Positions 1 to 9,059 of a stretch of DNA of 17,311 nucleotides are shown here, piece after piece (the stretch's first letter is position 1; each line of letters begins with the position of its first letter). The notes below the pieces were generated by a model that did not search any database, had not been told where the DNA came from, and worked only from the letters and a program-made list of their open reading frames with translations. The stretch comes from Pedobacter schmidteae (GTDB taxonomy: Bacteria > Bacteroidota > Bacteroidia > Sphingobacteriales > Sphingobacteriaceae): contig CAMDQV010000013.1 in the NCBI GenBank assembly GCA_945906015.1, positions 1 through 17,311 on the forward strand, written 5' to 3'. The position numbers were made by a program, and so were the translations under genes.

Positions 1-28
1 TACTCTTCCTAAAATAGGGGCCAAATGA

Positions 29-2929
29 TCAGTTCAGGATATCCTCAATATCTTTTACAGTTAATGATTTAACGAAACTTTCTTCAGTTGTGATCAATGA
101 TTCAGCAACCTTACGTTTTCTGTTTTGCAAGGCAAGAATTTTTTCTTCAACCGTATCCTTAGTTATAAATTTATAGATAAAAACATTTTTGTTTTGTCCT
201 ATTCGGTGGGTTCTATCTATTGCTTGTTGCTCAACTGCTGGATTCCACCATGGATCCAGTATGAAAACATAATCTGCTTCTGTAAGGTTTAATCCAACTC
301 CCCCTGCCTTGATAGAGATTAGGAAGAGCTTGATATCTTTATTTGACTGAAATTCTTTAACAACTTCTCCACGTTTAGCTGTCGCCCCGTCTAAATAGGC
401 ATAAGGAGTTTTTTCTGCATTAAAGTACTTCCGGTAAATATCAAGGTGCCTGACGAATTGTGAAAATACAAGAACCTTATGCCCTCTTGATAGTACATTT
501 TCGAGTGTATGAATGACGTTCTCGAATTTACCAGAATCACCTGTATAATCTTCATCAATCATTCCCGGGTGATTAGCGATCTGCCTTAGCTTGGTTAATC
601 CCTGTAATACCTGGACTTGTGATTTTTTAAAGCCTCCATGCTCAAGGTTCAGAAGTAATTCATTACGATATTCTGATTTTATCTCTTCGTAGTATTCTTT
701 CTGTTCCTCACTCATTTGGCAATAAAATAAATTTTCTGTTTTTGGAGGCAACTCTGTGGCAACCTGAGTTTTAGTTCTCCTTAATACAAATGGTTTTATT
801 AATGCCTGAAGCTTTGAAGCTTTTTCTTCATCCTTTTTCTTTTCAATTGGGATTACAAATTCAGTATAAAAAAGGCTTTGACTGCCTAATAAACCTGGGT
901 TAATAAATGACATCTGTGTCCAAAGGTCATTCACAGTATTTTCAACCGGAGTGCCACTCAGAATAAGCTTATGTTTTGATTTTAAAGTTTTTACTGATTT
1001 AAATGATTTCGATGCAGGATTCTTGATGTTCTGACTTTCATCAAGAATAATATACTCATAGAAAAACGTTTTTAATAGCTCAATATCAACCCTAGTAATA
1101 CCATAAGTAGTAATCACCACATCGTAATTCGAAAATATTTCGATGTCTTTATTTCTAAAGGTTCCGGTATGTGCGTGAATGTTAAGTTTAGGTGCAAATT
1201 TTTTAGCCTCATTCATCCAGTTATAAACTAATGAAGTTGGCATGATAATCAGAGATGTAGTATGTACGCCAATTTCCTGGTTATCTTCCTTAACCTTTTG
1301 CAGCAATGCAAGGGTTTGAACCGTCTTGCCAAGACCCATATCGTCTGCCAAGCAGCCGCCGAAATTATATTTTCTTAGAAAATGAAACCAGTCATAGCCA
1401 GCTTTTTGGTATGGCCTTAATATTCCATGGAAAGCTTTCGGGATATCAATTTCTTCTATTTCTTCAAAATTAGCGAGCTTTTTAAGCTTTCTGTCCATAC
1501 TTACAATCGCCAGCTCACTAGTACTGAAATCATTAATAAGGCCAATATGGTGTTTTTTAAGTTTCAGCTGCTTGCTACCTTCCGAAAATTGAAGCAGATT
1601 GCTGTATTGCGCAAACCATTGTTCAGGTATGACTGCAATTTGGCCTGATGGGAGTTTAAATTCGCGTATCTTATTGAGAATATGATTTTTGAGATCTACA
1701 AATGGAATCTGATACGGTCCGAAATGAACAACTGCATGAATGTCAAACCAATCATTATTTTCTCTGATTTCTAGATCAACTTTACTTCGACCAATTACAT
1801 ATTGCTTGTTTCCTTGGGTTTGTTCAAACAAAAACCCATTGATTTCTAGGTCATCGTGATGCTCATTTAGCCAGTTGATAATGTTAAAATGAGAATTCTC
1901 TGAATCCTTATCCCAGTTTACAGGATTGTAAACATTCATAGAAATCGATCCTGAAGAGCTTAAGCCAAGCTCCTGCAATACATTGATCTTATTTTTTTCC
2001 CAGCTTAGAGAGCGCTTTATTCGGTGAAAAATATAGTCATTGTCGCGCTTCTCTGTTCGCACAGTAACCCTTCTGTCACTTCCGGATGGGAATATATAAT
2101 CACCATATTTAAAATATAATTGCAATTGAGGTGCCTCACTGTATGAATGTAGTAATTTCAAAACAGGTATAGCTTCAAATTTCTCTGTCCTGATTTCAAA
2201 CCCCTCCGCATAAACGGCATGTTTTTCAATTAGCGGGGCAACAAATTTTTCGAAATATGTTTTCTCAGAAGATTTTGGTATTGATATAAAGCGTTTATTA
2301 AGAAAGGGTTGTAATTTTTTTCCTTCTACATCTTCCTCAAAATAGTAAAGAACTTCATCAAGTAATAACCAGGCGGGCTGATTACAAATAATTTGCGCCT
2401 CTTTAAACATAAATTCAATTCGCTGTCCCTGAAATTTGATGGTTGGAAAATATCGTGTTTCTATCAGATTACGTCTAAAATGAAATAATACCGATGATGG
2501 CTCAGTCGCAATACAAAGCTTTTTTTCTACTGGCCAGCCTTCTTTACTCATCAGGTACAGGTCTTTGTTACCAATAAGTTTTAAGGCCTCAACTATTTTC
2601 CTTTCAATTTTGGGTCTTAACGTTTCGTAAATATTTTTATTAAATATGGTCCTAAAATATTCAACAGGCCTGATGGCCTTTTTATGATACCGCTTGATAA
2701 TGTATCCCTGTTCAGTTTCCTCCAGAAGTTTTATTAGCTTGAAGTCTGTTTCATTTAATATGGAGGAAAACTCTAGCGCAGTTGTGCTGAAAAGCCTTTG
2801 ATAAGTAAGAGAGAATCCCTTATCTGAATTTAATTGTACAACATGAGGTTCGATCAAAAAACCTAAAAACTCATGTTTACAGACTGAATATACAATTTTA
2901 CATGGCTTTTCGCTATCTACTCTTAACAT
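29..2929 (-). CDS. SNF2-family DEAD/DEAH-box helicase/ATPase
   Basis: A 966-residue protein whose C-terminal half is a complete SNF2/Rad54-type ATPase. The Walker A motif DDMGLGKT is at residues 529-536, the Walker B variant DESQ at 630-633, motif III SGTP at 658-661, and motif VI QAIDRTHRIGQ at 902-912, so both RecA-like lobes look intact. Such proteins use ATP to translocate on double-stranded DNA and remodel protein-DNA complexes; bacterial members such as RapA act on RNA polymerase, but this one is not clearly RapA. Residues 1 to about 500 have no motif I recognise; they may correspond to the long N-terminal extension common in bacterial SNF2 proteins. The start is the first ATG and has no clear Shine-Dalgarno. 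The gene is monocistronic in appearance, about 230 bases downstream of dapF. Substrate and exact role are unknown. Confidence 0.93.
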   Translation of the reverse strand: MLRVDSEKPCKIVYSVCKHEFLGFLIEPHVVQLNSDKGFSLTYQRLFSTTALEFSSILNETDFKLIKLLEETEQGYIIKRYHKKAIRPVEYFRTIFNKNIYETLRPKIERKIVEALKLIGNKDLYLMSKEGWPVEKKLCIATEPSSVLFHFRRNLIETRYFPTIKFQGQRIEFMFKEAQIICNQPAWLLLDEVLYYFEEDVEGKKLQPFLNKRFISIPKSSEKTYFEKFVAPLIEKHAVYAEGFEIRTEKFEAIPVLKLLHSYSEAPQLQLYFKYGDYIFPSGSDRRVTVRTEKRDNDYIFHRIKRSLSWEKNKINVLQELGLSSSGSISMNVYNPVNWDKDSENSHFNIINWLNEHHDDLEINGFLFEQTQGNKQYVIGRSKVDLEIRENNDWFDIHAVVHFGPYQIPFVDLKNHILNKIREFKLPSGQIAVIPEQWFAQYSNLLQFSEGSKQLKLKKHHIGLINDFSTSELAIVSMDRKLKKLANFEEIEEIDIPKAFHGILRPYQKAGYDWFHFLRKYNFGGCLADDMGLGKTVQTLALLQKVKEDNQEIGVHTTSLIIMPTSLVYNWMNEAKKFAPKLNIHAHTGTFRNKDIEIFSNYDVVITTYGITRVDIELLKTFFYEYIILDESQNIKNPASKSFKSVKTLKSKHKLILSGTPVENTVNDLWTQMSFINPGLLGSQSLFYTEFVIPIEKKKDEEKASKLQALIKPFVLRRTKTQVATELPPKTENLFYCQMSEEQKEYYEEIKSEYRNELLLNLEHGGFKKSQVQVLQGLTKLRQIANHPGMIDEDYTGDSGKFENVIHTLENVLSRGHKVLVFSQFVRHLDIYRKYFNAEKTPYAYLDGATAKRGEVVKEFQSNKDIKLFLISIKAGGVGLNLTEADYVFILDPWWNPAVEQQAIDRTHRIGQNKNVFIYKFITKDTVEEKILALQNRKRKVAESLITTEESFVKSLTVKDIEDILN

Positions 2930-3049
2930 TGGGATTTAGAAAAAATATTGGCAAGCTCACCAATAAAAAATTCTAAATCTAAACAGAATTTTCTTGTTTT
3001 AGGGGTCACTTAAAAAAAATGTTATTTTTTGATATAAAGTACACTTACA

Positions 3050-3083
3050 ATAAAAAAATAACAATAAAATATAGCTTTGCTAT
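3050..3083 (-). terminator. weak candidate terminator downstream of dapF
   Basis: On the minus strand, ATAGC and GCTAT form a five-pair stem around a three-base loop (3071-3083), followed by a T-rich run that includes seven T's. The stem is short, so this is tentative. The rest of the 229-bp gap between the helicase and dapF (2930-3158) is AT-rich and shows no gene or convincing promoter. Confidence 0.3.
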
Positions 3084-3158
3084 CGTTTTTTTGTCGATTT
3101 CGGAATGATCGCAGAGTAATTAAACGTTCTGTAATCTTAAAATGATTTTTTTACAGAC

Positions 3159-3947
3159 TTAAAGGCTTATTGAACCCTCAAATACAAATGTTGCCGGACC
3201 TTCCAAGAATACATTATTGAATGTATTTCCATCATAATTGAAATTTACATTCAAGTTCCCTCCGTGTACTTTGATTGAATTTTTAATCCGGCCAGTTAAA
3301 CCTTTTTTCTTTGCCATGGCCATGCTCACGGCAGTTACTCCGGTTCCACAGGCGAATGTTTCATTTTCAACGCCTCTTTCGTAGGTTCTTACATAATAAT
3401 GGTCGCCAAGGTCCTCAACGAAATTTACATTGATACCCTTTACATTGTAGGTTTCATTATATCTGATACTTTTTCCATCCAAATAAACATCTTTTGAAGC
3501 CAGATTCTCAACTTCCAATACATAATGCGGTGATCCAGTGTTCAGAACAAATGCATCACCATCTGTTTGGATTTCCTGAACGTCAATCATTTGTAAGCTT
3601 ACCAAATTACCATTTTCTGAAATTGTAGCATAATGCGGACCATCAACTGCCAAAAAGTTAGTTTCTCTTTTGATCAATTTCAGCTGATTTGCAAATGCAA
3701 CAATACATCTTCCGCCATTTCCACACATGCTTCCTTCCTTGCCATCTGCATTGAAATAAAGCATTTCGAAATCAATTCCATTTTTCATCTGAAGCACCAT
3801 CAAGCCATCAGCTCCAATACCAAAATGTCGGTCGCATAGTTTTTTGATGCTCTTCGTATCGTTAATTAACGAAAATGATTTGTTTCTGTTATCTATCAGT
3901 ATAAAATCATTCCCTGCACCTTCGTATTTAAAAAAATTTAATTTCAT
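3159..3947 (-). CDS. dapF: diaminopimelate epimerase
   Basis: Interconverts LL- and meso-diaminopimelate in the cytoplasm, the penultimate step of lysine synthesis and the source of meso-DAP for peptidoglycan. The 262-residue length is normal for the family. The N-terminal signature KYEGAGNDF is at residues 7-15. The two active-site cysteines are C75 in SMCGNGGRC and C200 in FACGTGVTA, the pair that acts as the two-base racemisation machinery in this PLP-independent fold. The protein starts at the first ATG, MKLNFFKYEG, which matches the usual N-terminus. It diverges from the DegQ protease gene across a 239-bp gap. I found no clear TAnnTTTG element on its own strand. Confidence 0.96.
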   Translation of the reverse strand: MKLNFFKYEGAGNDFILIDNRNKSFSLINDTKSIKKLCDRHFGIGADGLMVLQMKNGIDFEMLYFNADGKEGSMCGNGGRCIVAFANQLKLIKRETNFLAVDGPHYATISENGNLVSLQMIDVQEIQTDGDAFVLNTGSPHYVLEVENLASKDVYLDGKSIRYNETYNVKGINVNFVEDLGDHYYVRTYERGVENETFACGTGVTAVSMAMAKKKGLTGRIKNSIKVHGGNLNVNFNYDGNTFNNVFLEGPATFVFEGSISL

Positions 3948-4115
3948 AAATTGAATATAATAAACAGCTTTTTATAGATCTGTGGTTATTGCCTGACCTA
4001 ATATTACCTAAATTTCGGTATTAAATTTGAAATTGCTTTAATTCAGAATATTAATGAAAGCTTTCCCTAAAAAAACATTTAACATTTTTTAACATAAAAA
4101 GGATATTAGAATTAC

Positions 4116-4145
4116 TTGCATTGCATTTAAATGGTATTAATTTTG
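4116..4145 (+). promoter_or_regulatory. Bacteroidetes-type promoter for the DegQ gene
   Basis: TTG at 4116-4118, a 19-base spacer and TAATTTTG at 4138-4145 match the Bacteroidetes primary-sigma consensus TTG-N(17-23)-TAnnTTTG. Transcription would begin near 4152 and give a leader of about 35 bases. A second TAAATTTG at 4022-4029 has no TTG at the right distance and is a weaker candidate. Confidence 0.6.
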
Positions 4146-4186
4146 ATAAAGTATTATCACTGTATAAAAAAAATTAAATTGGACAT

Positions 4187-5698
4187 ATGAACAAGATTGG
4201 AATAACTTTTTTAACAGCTTGCCTTGGTGGGGCAGTTGCTATTGGATCCTATAAGTTGATTGAAAGTAAATTGCAGGATGGAGGAACTTTTGAGGATAAG
4301 CAAAAAGTTTATTTTACAAATAATCCTTCCGCAACTATAAACTCATCTTCTGGTGAGCTTGACTTTACTCAAGCTGCAGCTTCTGTTACTCCGGCTGTTG
4401 TACATATTAAAACTACCTATAATAATGACTCCAGTGAAGGCAATTCTGGTCGTGATAAGCAGATGCAGGATCTTTTTGAAGATTTTTTTGGAGGCCGAAG
4501 GCGTTCTCAGGGTCCGGCACAAGGATCAGGTTCTGGTGTGATCATCTCTGAAGATGGATATATAGTAACTAATAACCATGTTGTTGATAATGCAGATAAG
4601 ATTGACGTGATCTTGCCGGATAAACGCTCTCTTGAGGCAAAGGTTATAGGAAGAGATGCCAACACCGACCTTGCATTAATTAAAATTGAGGGTACAGGCT
4701 TTCCAATAGTAAAATTAGGCAATTCTGATAATGTGCGTGTTGGTGAATGGGTTCTGGCAGTAGGTTATCCTTTTGCTCTTAATACTACTGTAACAGCTGG
4801 TATTGTAAGTGCTAAGGGAAGACAGATAGGCATCCTTGATCAAGGAAACAATCAGGATCGTGATGGAGAGCCGCAGGCAAGAACCGCCATCGAGTCGTTC
4901 ATACAAACCGATGCAGCAATTAATCGTGGCAATAGTGGTGGGGCATTGGTGAATACTAAAGGTGAACTTATTGGAGTAAATGCCGCAATTGCTTCTCAAA
5001 GTGGAAGTTATGAAGGATATGGTTTTGCTATTCCTATTAATCTTGCAAAGAAAGTTTTGAATGATTTCAAGGAATTTGGTTCTGTACGCAGAGGTTATAT
5101 AGGAGTTAATTTCACTGGCCTTGATGCAGAACAATCTAAACGTCTGGGAGTTTCAGAAATCAATGGCCTCTACATTAATGAAGTAATTCTTGGAAGCGGT
5201 GCAGCTCAATCCGGATTGAAAGAAGGTGACATCATTACAAAAGTAGATGGGATTCAGATTTTTTCACCTTCTGATCTTCAGGAACGTATTGGTCGACTTG
5301 GCCCAGGTGATAAAGTTCAATTAACTTATTTAAGAGGTGGTAAACAATTGCTTACCAATGTAACCCTTAAAGGCGAAGATTCGGTTCGTACGGCAAATAA
5401 TAGTACCAACAGTGCAGTAACCAAGAACCTTGGTGCAAGCTTTGCGCCAGCCAGTGATATACTTAAAAAGAAATATAAGATTAGTTCTGGTGTTGTGGTT
5501 AGTAATATTAAGCCAGGTGGTTTCTTTGATCAGATGGATATTGTTCAGGGTACAATTATTACCTCAATTAATGGTCGGCCAATTGCTACAGTGGACGACA
5601 TAGAAACAGCTATTTCTTCTGGCCGAAATAATATGGCTACTGTAAATGCGATCAGTCCGGATGGTATGCAGATTAGGTATCAGTTTCAAGTTAGGTAA
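4187..5698 (+). CDS. Do/DegQ-family periplasmic serine protease (HtrA) with two PDZ domains
   Basis: A 503-residue envelope protease/chaperone that degrades or refolds misfolded exported proteins. An N-terminal hydrophobic segment (about residues 5-24) exports or anchors it. The chymotrypsin-like domain (about 60-290) carries the catalytic triad H131 (TNNHVV), D161 (NTDLAL) and S250 (RGNSGG). PDZ1 covers roughly 300-395 and contains RRGYIGV and the SGLKEGDII ligand-loop region. PDZ2 covers roughly 415-500. A Q- and G-rich stretch near 85-115 (DLFEDFFGGRRR) corresponds to the LA loop region of DegP/DegQ. This architecture fits DegP/DegQ rather than single-PDZ DegS. It has its own promoter and terminator, so it is probably monocistronic. 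The choice between DegP and DegQ cannot be made from sequence alone. Confidence 0.94.
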   Translation: MNKIGITFLTACLGGAVAIGSYKLIESKLQDGGTFEDKQKVYFTNNPSATINSSSGELDFTQAAASVTPAVVHIKTTYNNDSSEGNSGRDKQMQDLFEDFFGGRRRSQGPAQGSGSGVIISEDGYIVTNNHVVDNADKIDVILPDKRSLEAKVIGRDANTDLALIKIEGTGFPIVKLGNSDNVRVGEWVLAVGYPFALNTTVTAGIVSAKGRQIGILDQGNNQDRDGEPQARTAIESFIQTDAAINRGNSGGALVNTKGELIGVNAAIASQSGSYEGYGFAIPINLAKKVLNDFKEFGSVRRGYIGVNFTGLDAEQSKRLGVSEINGLYINEVILGSGAAQSGLKEGDIITKVDGIQIFSPSDLQERIGRLGPGDKVQLTYLRGGKQLLTNVTLKGEDSVRTANNSTNSAVTKNLGASFAPASDILKKKYKISSGVVVSNIKPGGFFDQMDIVQGTIITSINGRPIATVDDIETAISSGRNNMATVNAISPDGMQIRYQFQVR

Positions 5699-5711
5699 TT
5701 ATTTGTTTTAA

Positions 5712-5751
5712 AAAGCCTTCCCGATAATTTGGGGAGGCTTTCTTATTTTTT
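5712..5751 (+). terminator. Rho-independent terminator of the DegQ gene
   Basis: An 11-pair stem with one G-U pair (AAAGCCTTCCC at 5712-5722 with GGGGAGGCTTT at 5731-5741) around an eight-base loop, followed by CTTATTTTTT. It lies 13 bases after the stop codon. Confidence 0.88.
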
Positions 5752-6186
5752 CAAAATGGCTTCAGTTCCCTATTTTTTTTTCATTTCTTGTCCAGAATCG
5801 ATTAATCTTACCCGAAAAACCTATTTTTTGTGAGTAGCAACAGACTCTCATTGTTGCAGATATTCATCTTAGAAATTTGGACATTTCAGAAAGGCGCAAG
5901 ACGGCAAATGCTTACTTTTCCTAGCTTCCAGGTTGGTTCACGATAAGCTATTTTGCCTGCCTTCAAAAAGTTTACAGGAAAGCTCAGGATGAAAAATGCT
6001 AAAGATGACCGAATTTTTGTAGTGCTTCAGGATAAGATCGTAGGTTTTTAAACTAAAAAAATTTTCAAATTCAAAATTTAGATTGTTTCTAAATAGACAA
6101 ATTCTTAATCCCCTTGCCACATAACTGCATGATTTTTCTCATATATTGATAAATTTACATCCTGAATAATAAAATAATATAAGGTA
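5752..6186 (+). other. 435-bp gap upstream of sdhC, no supported gene, nested inverted repeats
   Basis: No open frame here looks like a real protein; the longest are short and have no recognisable motif. The segment 5903-5957 has nested complementary arms: GGCAAA (5903-5908) with TTTGCC (5952-5957), and TAGCTT (5922-5927) with AAGCTA (5945-5950). A separate GCAACA/TGTTGC pair lies at 5837-5857. The last 130 bases are very AT-rich and should hold the sdh promoter; TAAATTTA at 6150-6157 resembles a -7 element but lacks the final G and a well-placed TTG. The function of the folded segment is unknown. Confidence 0.4.
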
Positions 6187-6969
6187 ATGAGCAATTTCGC
6201 AAAAACGTTCTCATCCTCATTGGGAAAAAAACTGGTAATGGCCCTGACAGGCATTTTCCTCTCTACATTCCTGATTGTACATCTAATAGGAAATTTACAG
6301 TTGTTTAAGGATGATGCAGGACAGGCATTCAATGCCTATGCCTACTTTATGACGCATTTCGGTCCAATAAAGATCATTTCTTATCTGCTATATGCATCAA
6401 TCATCATTCATGCAGTTTATGCGTTATTGCTGACAGCCGGTAACAAAAAAGCGCGCCCTGTAGCATATGCTGTTCAAAAAGGTGGACAGAATAGTCCATG
6501 GTCCTCCAGAAACATGGGAATACTTGGTACCATATTATTGATCTTTATTGTGGTTCACATGGGTGATTTCTGGTGGAAATACCACAATGCTGAATTACCT
6601 TATGCAAAATATGAGATTAGTCTTGACAACCCAAATGATATTCAGGTTTCAGAACTGCCTTATGATGCAAACAGGCTGATTCATTCAGACATCATAGATG
6701 TACAGGCAAGAAAACAAATTGTTGTTTCAAAGGATTTGTACAAAATTGTTAACAATGCATTCCAAACCTGGTGGTATGTTCTTTTATACGTAGTTGCAAT
6801 GACTGCTTTGTCATTTCACCTGATCCATGGATTCAAAAGTGCATTTCAAACTATTGGATGGAATAATAGCAATCTGGTTCCGATCATCCGCTTTTTGGGT
6901 GTATGGGTTTTTGGAGTCTTGATTCCATTGGCTTTTGCCGCGATTCCATTATACTTTTTCTTCAAATAG
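6187..6969 (+). CDS. sdhC: succinate dehydrogenase cytochrome b subunit
   Basis: Membrane anchor of succinate:quinone oxidoreductase (complex II), which passes electrons from the iron-sulfur subunit through haem b to menaquinone. The 260 residues hold five hydrophobic helices at about 17-37, 61-83, 110-128, 193-216 and 234-258. This is the single-anchor cytochrome b558 type, as in Bacillus SdhC and Wolinella FrdC, rather than the SdhC/SdhD pair of E. coli. Candidate haem-ligand histidines lie within helices: H32 (VHLIGN), H75 (IIHAVY), H124 (VVHMGD) and H211/H214 (FHLIHG). The absence of a separate sdhD in the operon agrees with this. It is the first gene of sdhCAB, 45 bases before sdhA. The start ATG follows AAGG closely. 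Confidence 0.95.
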   Translation: MSNFAKTFSSSLGKKLVMALTGIFLSTFLIVHLIGNLQLFKDDAGQAFNAYAYFMTHFGPIKIISYLLYASIIIHAVYALLLTAGNKKARPVAYAVQKGGQNSPWSSRNMGILGTILLIFIVVHMGDFWWKYHNAELPYAKYEISLDNPNDIQVSELPYDANRLIHSDIIDVQARKQIVVSKDLYKIVNNAFQTWWYVLLYVVAMTALSFHLIHGFKSAFQTIGWNNSNLVPIIRFLGVWVFGVLIPLAFAAIPLYFFFK

Positions 6970-6977
6970 GATTACAC

Positions 6978-6998
6978 AATACCCGGGAAATCGGGATT
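6978..6998 (+). other. small hairpin between sdhC and sdhA
   Basis: AAT (6978-6980) and CCCG (6982-6985) pair with CGGG (6992-6995) and ATT (6996-6998), with a one-base bulge and a six-base loop. No T-run follows, so it is not a terminator. It could protect or help process the sdhCAB transcript, or have no role. Confidence 0.35.
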
Positions 6999-7014
6999 AA
7001 AATAAATTTCTGAG

Positions 7015-8949
7015 ATGAAATTAGATGCTAAAATTCCACAAGGCCCTTTAGCCGAGAAATGGTCCAAACACAAATTTAACCTTAAACTGGTTAACCCAGC
7101 CAATAAGCGTAAATACACGGTTATTGTTGTTGGAACAGGTTTGGCAGGATCTTCTGCAGCGGCTTCTCTGGCACAATTGGGTTATAATGTTAAAGCCTTT
7201 TGCTTCCAGGATAGCCCCAGAAGGGCACATTCTATTGCCGCTCAAGGGGGTATAAATGGAGCAAAGAACTATCAGAATGATGGTGACAGCGTTTACCGTT
7301 TATTTTATGACACTATAAAAGGTGGAGACTACCGTTCGCGCGAGGGTAATGTTTACCGCCTTGCTGAAGTATCGGTAAATATTATTGACCAATGCGTAGC
7401 ACAGGGTGTTCCTTTTGCCCGTGAATATGGAGGCTTACTTGATAATCGTTCATTCGGTGGTTCTCAGGTTTCGCGTACGTTTTATGCAAGGGGACAAACT
7501 GGACAGCAACTTCTTTTAGGTGCATATTCATCATTGAACCGCCAGATCAATCTAGGTAAGGTAAAAATGTTTACCCGCCATGAAATGATGGATGTTGTGA
7601 CCATTGACGGAGAGGCAAAAGGCATAGTTACCCGCGATTTGATCAGTGGTGCGATTGAAACTCACTCAGCTCATGCTGTGCTATTGTGTACTGGTGGTTA
7701 TGGTAATGTATTCTACCTATCAACCAATGCGATGGGTTGTAACGTGACTGCTGCATGGAAAGCGCATAAACGAGGTGCTTATTTCGCAAATCCATGTTTT
7801 ACACAAATACATCCAACCTGTATTCCCGTAACTGGTGAACACCAATCCAAGCTGACTTTAATGTCTGAATCATTGAGAAACGATGGTCGGGTTTGGGCTC
7901 CCAAAACAAAAGAACTAGCAGAAAAAATCCGAAAGGGTGAACTAAAGGCATCAGAATTGAAAGATGATGATCGCGATTACTTCCTTGAAAGAAAATATCC
8001 TGCATTTGGTAACCTTGTTCCACGCGATGTTGCATCCCGTAATGCAAAGGAAATTGTAGATGAAGGTCGTGGTGTAGGTAATTCAGGGATTGCAGTATAT
8101 CTCGATTTTGCCGAATCTATCAGTCGCCTTGGTGAGGATGCTGTTCGTGCTAAATATGGTAATCTGTTTGATATGTACCAACAGATTACGGATGAGAACC
8201 CATACAAACAACCGATGCGTATTTACCCAGCTGTTCACTATACTATGGGTGGATTATGGGTAGATTATAACTTACAAACCACTGTAAAAGGACTATATTG
8301 TTTAGGCGAGGCTAACTTTTCAGAACATGGAGCTAACCGTTTAGGTGCTTCTGCACTGATGCAGGGCCTTGCTGATGGATATTTTGTGATCCCTTATACT
8401 TTAGGAGATCATTTAGCTACTATAGGGCCAAAAGAAATTGATACTAATCATCCTGCTTTCAAAGAAACCCAAAAGAATGTTGTTGATAGAATTAATAAGC
8501 TTTTAAGCCTTAAAGGCAATAAAACCGTCAGCGAGTATCATCGTGAGTTAGGGCATATTATGTGGGAATATTGTGGGATGGCTAGAACAGAAGAAGGCCT
8601 GATAAAAGCAAAAGGTCTTATACGTGAACTCAAGGAAGATTTCTGGAAGAATGCAATTGTTACTGGAATCAACGATGAATTTAATCAGAATCTTGAAAAC
8701 GCAGGCCGAGTTGCTGATTTCCTTGAGCTTGGCGAATTGATGGTAGATGATGCTCTTGATAGGAAAGAATCTTGTGGTGGTCACTTTCGTTTAGAAAGCC
8801 AAACACCAGAAGGTGAAGCATTAAGAGATGATGATAATTATGCATATGTCGCTGCATGGCAGTATAATGGAGATAATCAACCTGAATCTCTACATAAAGA
8901 AGAACTGGTTTTCGAAAATGTTAAATTAACACAAAGAAGTTATAAATAG
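7015..8949 (+). CDS. sdhA: succinate dehydrogenase flavoprotein subunit
   Basis: Catalytic subunit of complex II, oxidising succinate to fumarate with covalently bound FAD on the cytoplasmic face. The 644 residues include the Rossmann motif GTGLAG at 40-45. The covalent FAD histidine is H72 in AHSIAAQGG, aligned with E. coli SdhA H45. Active-site elements are QIHPT at 264-268 (H266), PRDVASR at 336-342 (R337), VHYTMGG at 407-413 (H408) and GEANFSEHGANRLG from 431 (R442). The length and the RSYK C-terminus suit the B-type enzymes of Bacteroidetes. Its stop codon is the first unit of the heptameric repeat that fills the gap to sdhB. Confidence 0.97.
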   Translation: MKLDAKIPQGPLAEKWSKHKFNLKLVNPANKRKYTVIVVGTGLAGSSAAASLAQLGYNVKAFCFQDSPRRAHSIAAQGGINGAKNYQNDGDSVYRLFYDTIKGGDYRSREGNVYRLAEVSVNIIDQCVAQGVPFAREYGGLLDNRSFGGSQVSRTFYARGQTGQQLLLGAYSSLNRQINLGKVKMFTRHEMMDVVTIDGEAKGIVTRDLISGAIETHSAHAVLLCTGGYGNVFYLSTNAMGCNVTAAWKAHKRGAYFANPCFTQIHPTCIPVTGEHQSKLTLMSESLRNDGRVWAPKTKELAEKIRKGELKASELKDDDRDYFLERKYPAFGNLVPRDVASRNAKEIVDEGRGVGNSGIAVYLDFAESISRLGEDAVRAKYGNLFDMYQQITDENPYKQPMRIYPAVHYTMGGLWVDYNLQTTVKGLYCLGEANFSEHGANRLGASALMQGLADGYFVIPYTLGDHLATIGPKEIDTNHPAFKETQKNVVDRINKLLSLKGNKTVSEYHRELGHIMWEYCGMARTEEGLIKAKGLIRELKEDFWKNAIVTGINDEFNQNLENAGRVADFLELGELMVDDALDRKESCGGHFRLESQTPEGEALRDDDNYAYVAAWQYNGDNQPESLHKEELVFENVKLTQRSYK

Positions 8950-9059
8950 TACAAAGTACTTAGTACATAGTATTTAGAAATCCTAAATTATGTACCGGTC
9001 AAAAATAATTTAGATCAGAGTCTAAGTACTATATACTACATACTAAATACTTAATACAA
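8947..9059 (+). repeat. inverted pair of seven-base tandem repeats between sdhA and sdhB
   Basis: Left arm, read on +: TAGTACA, AAGTACT, TAGTACA, TAGTATT, TAGAAAT (8947-8981). Right arm, read on the minus strand from about 9052 down: AAGTATT, TAGTATG, TAGTATA, TAGTACT (9025-9052). Both arms are degenerate copies of TAGTAYN with a period of seven, in opposite orientation. Between them lies a perfect nine-pair stem, CTAAATTAT (8983-8991) with ATAATTTAG (9005-9013), around a 13-base loop. The whole 109-bp gap can fold as one long imperfect hairpin in the sdhAB transcript. It overlaps the sdhA stop codon at one end and abuts the sdhB start at the other. No open frame or terminator is present. It looks like a small dispersed repeat of the REP/MITE kind, but that is inference. 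Confidence 0.75.

Noticed and set aside
29..2929. SNF2 helicase as part of a defence system such as DISARM
   Set aside because: Neighbours are dapF and DegQ; there is no methylase, nuclease or phospholipase-D gene nearby.
4022..4029. TAAATTTG as the main DegQ promoter
   Set aside because: No TTG at 17-23 bases upstream, and a better TTG-N19-TAATTTTG lies nearer the gene.
5938..6120. 60-codon minus-strand frame in the gap before sdhC
   Set aside because: No recognisable motif and no promoter; it lies across AT-rich DNA expected to hold the sdh promoter.
6978..6998. Terminator between sdhC and sdhA
   Set aside because: Short stem and no T-run; termination here would cut the operon.
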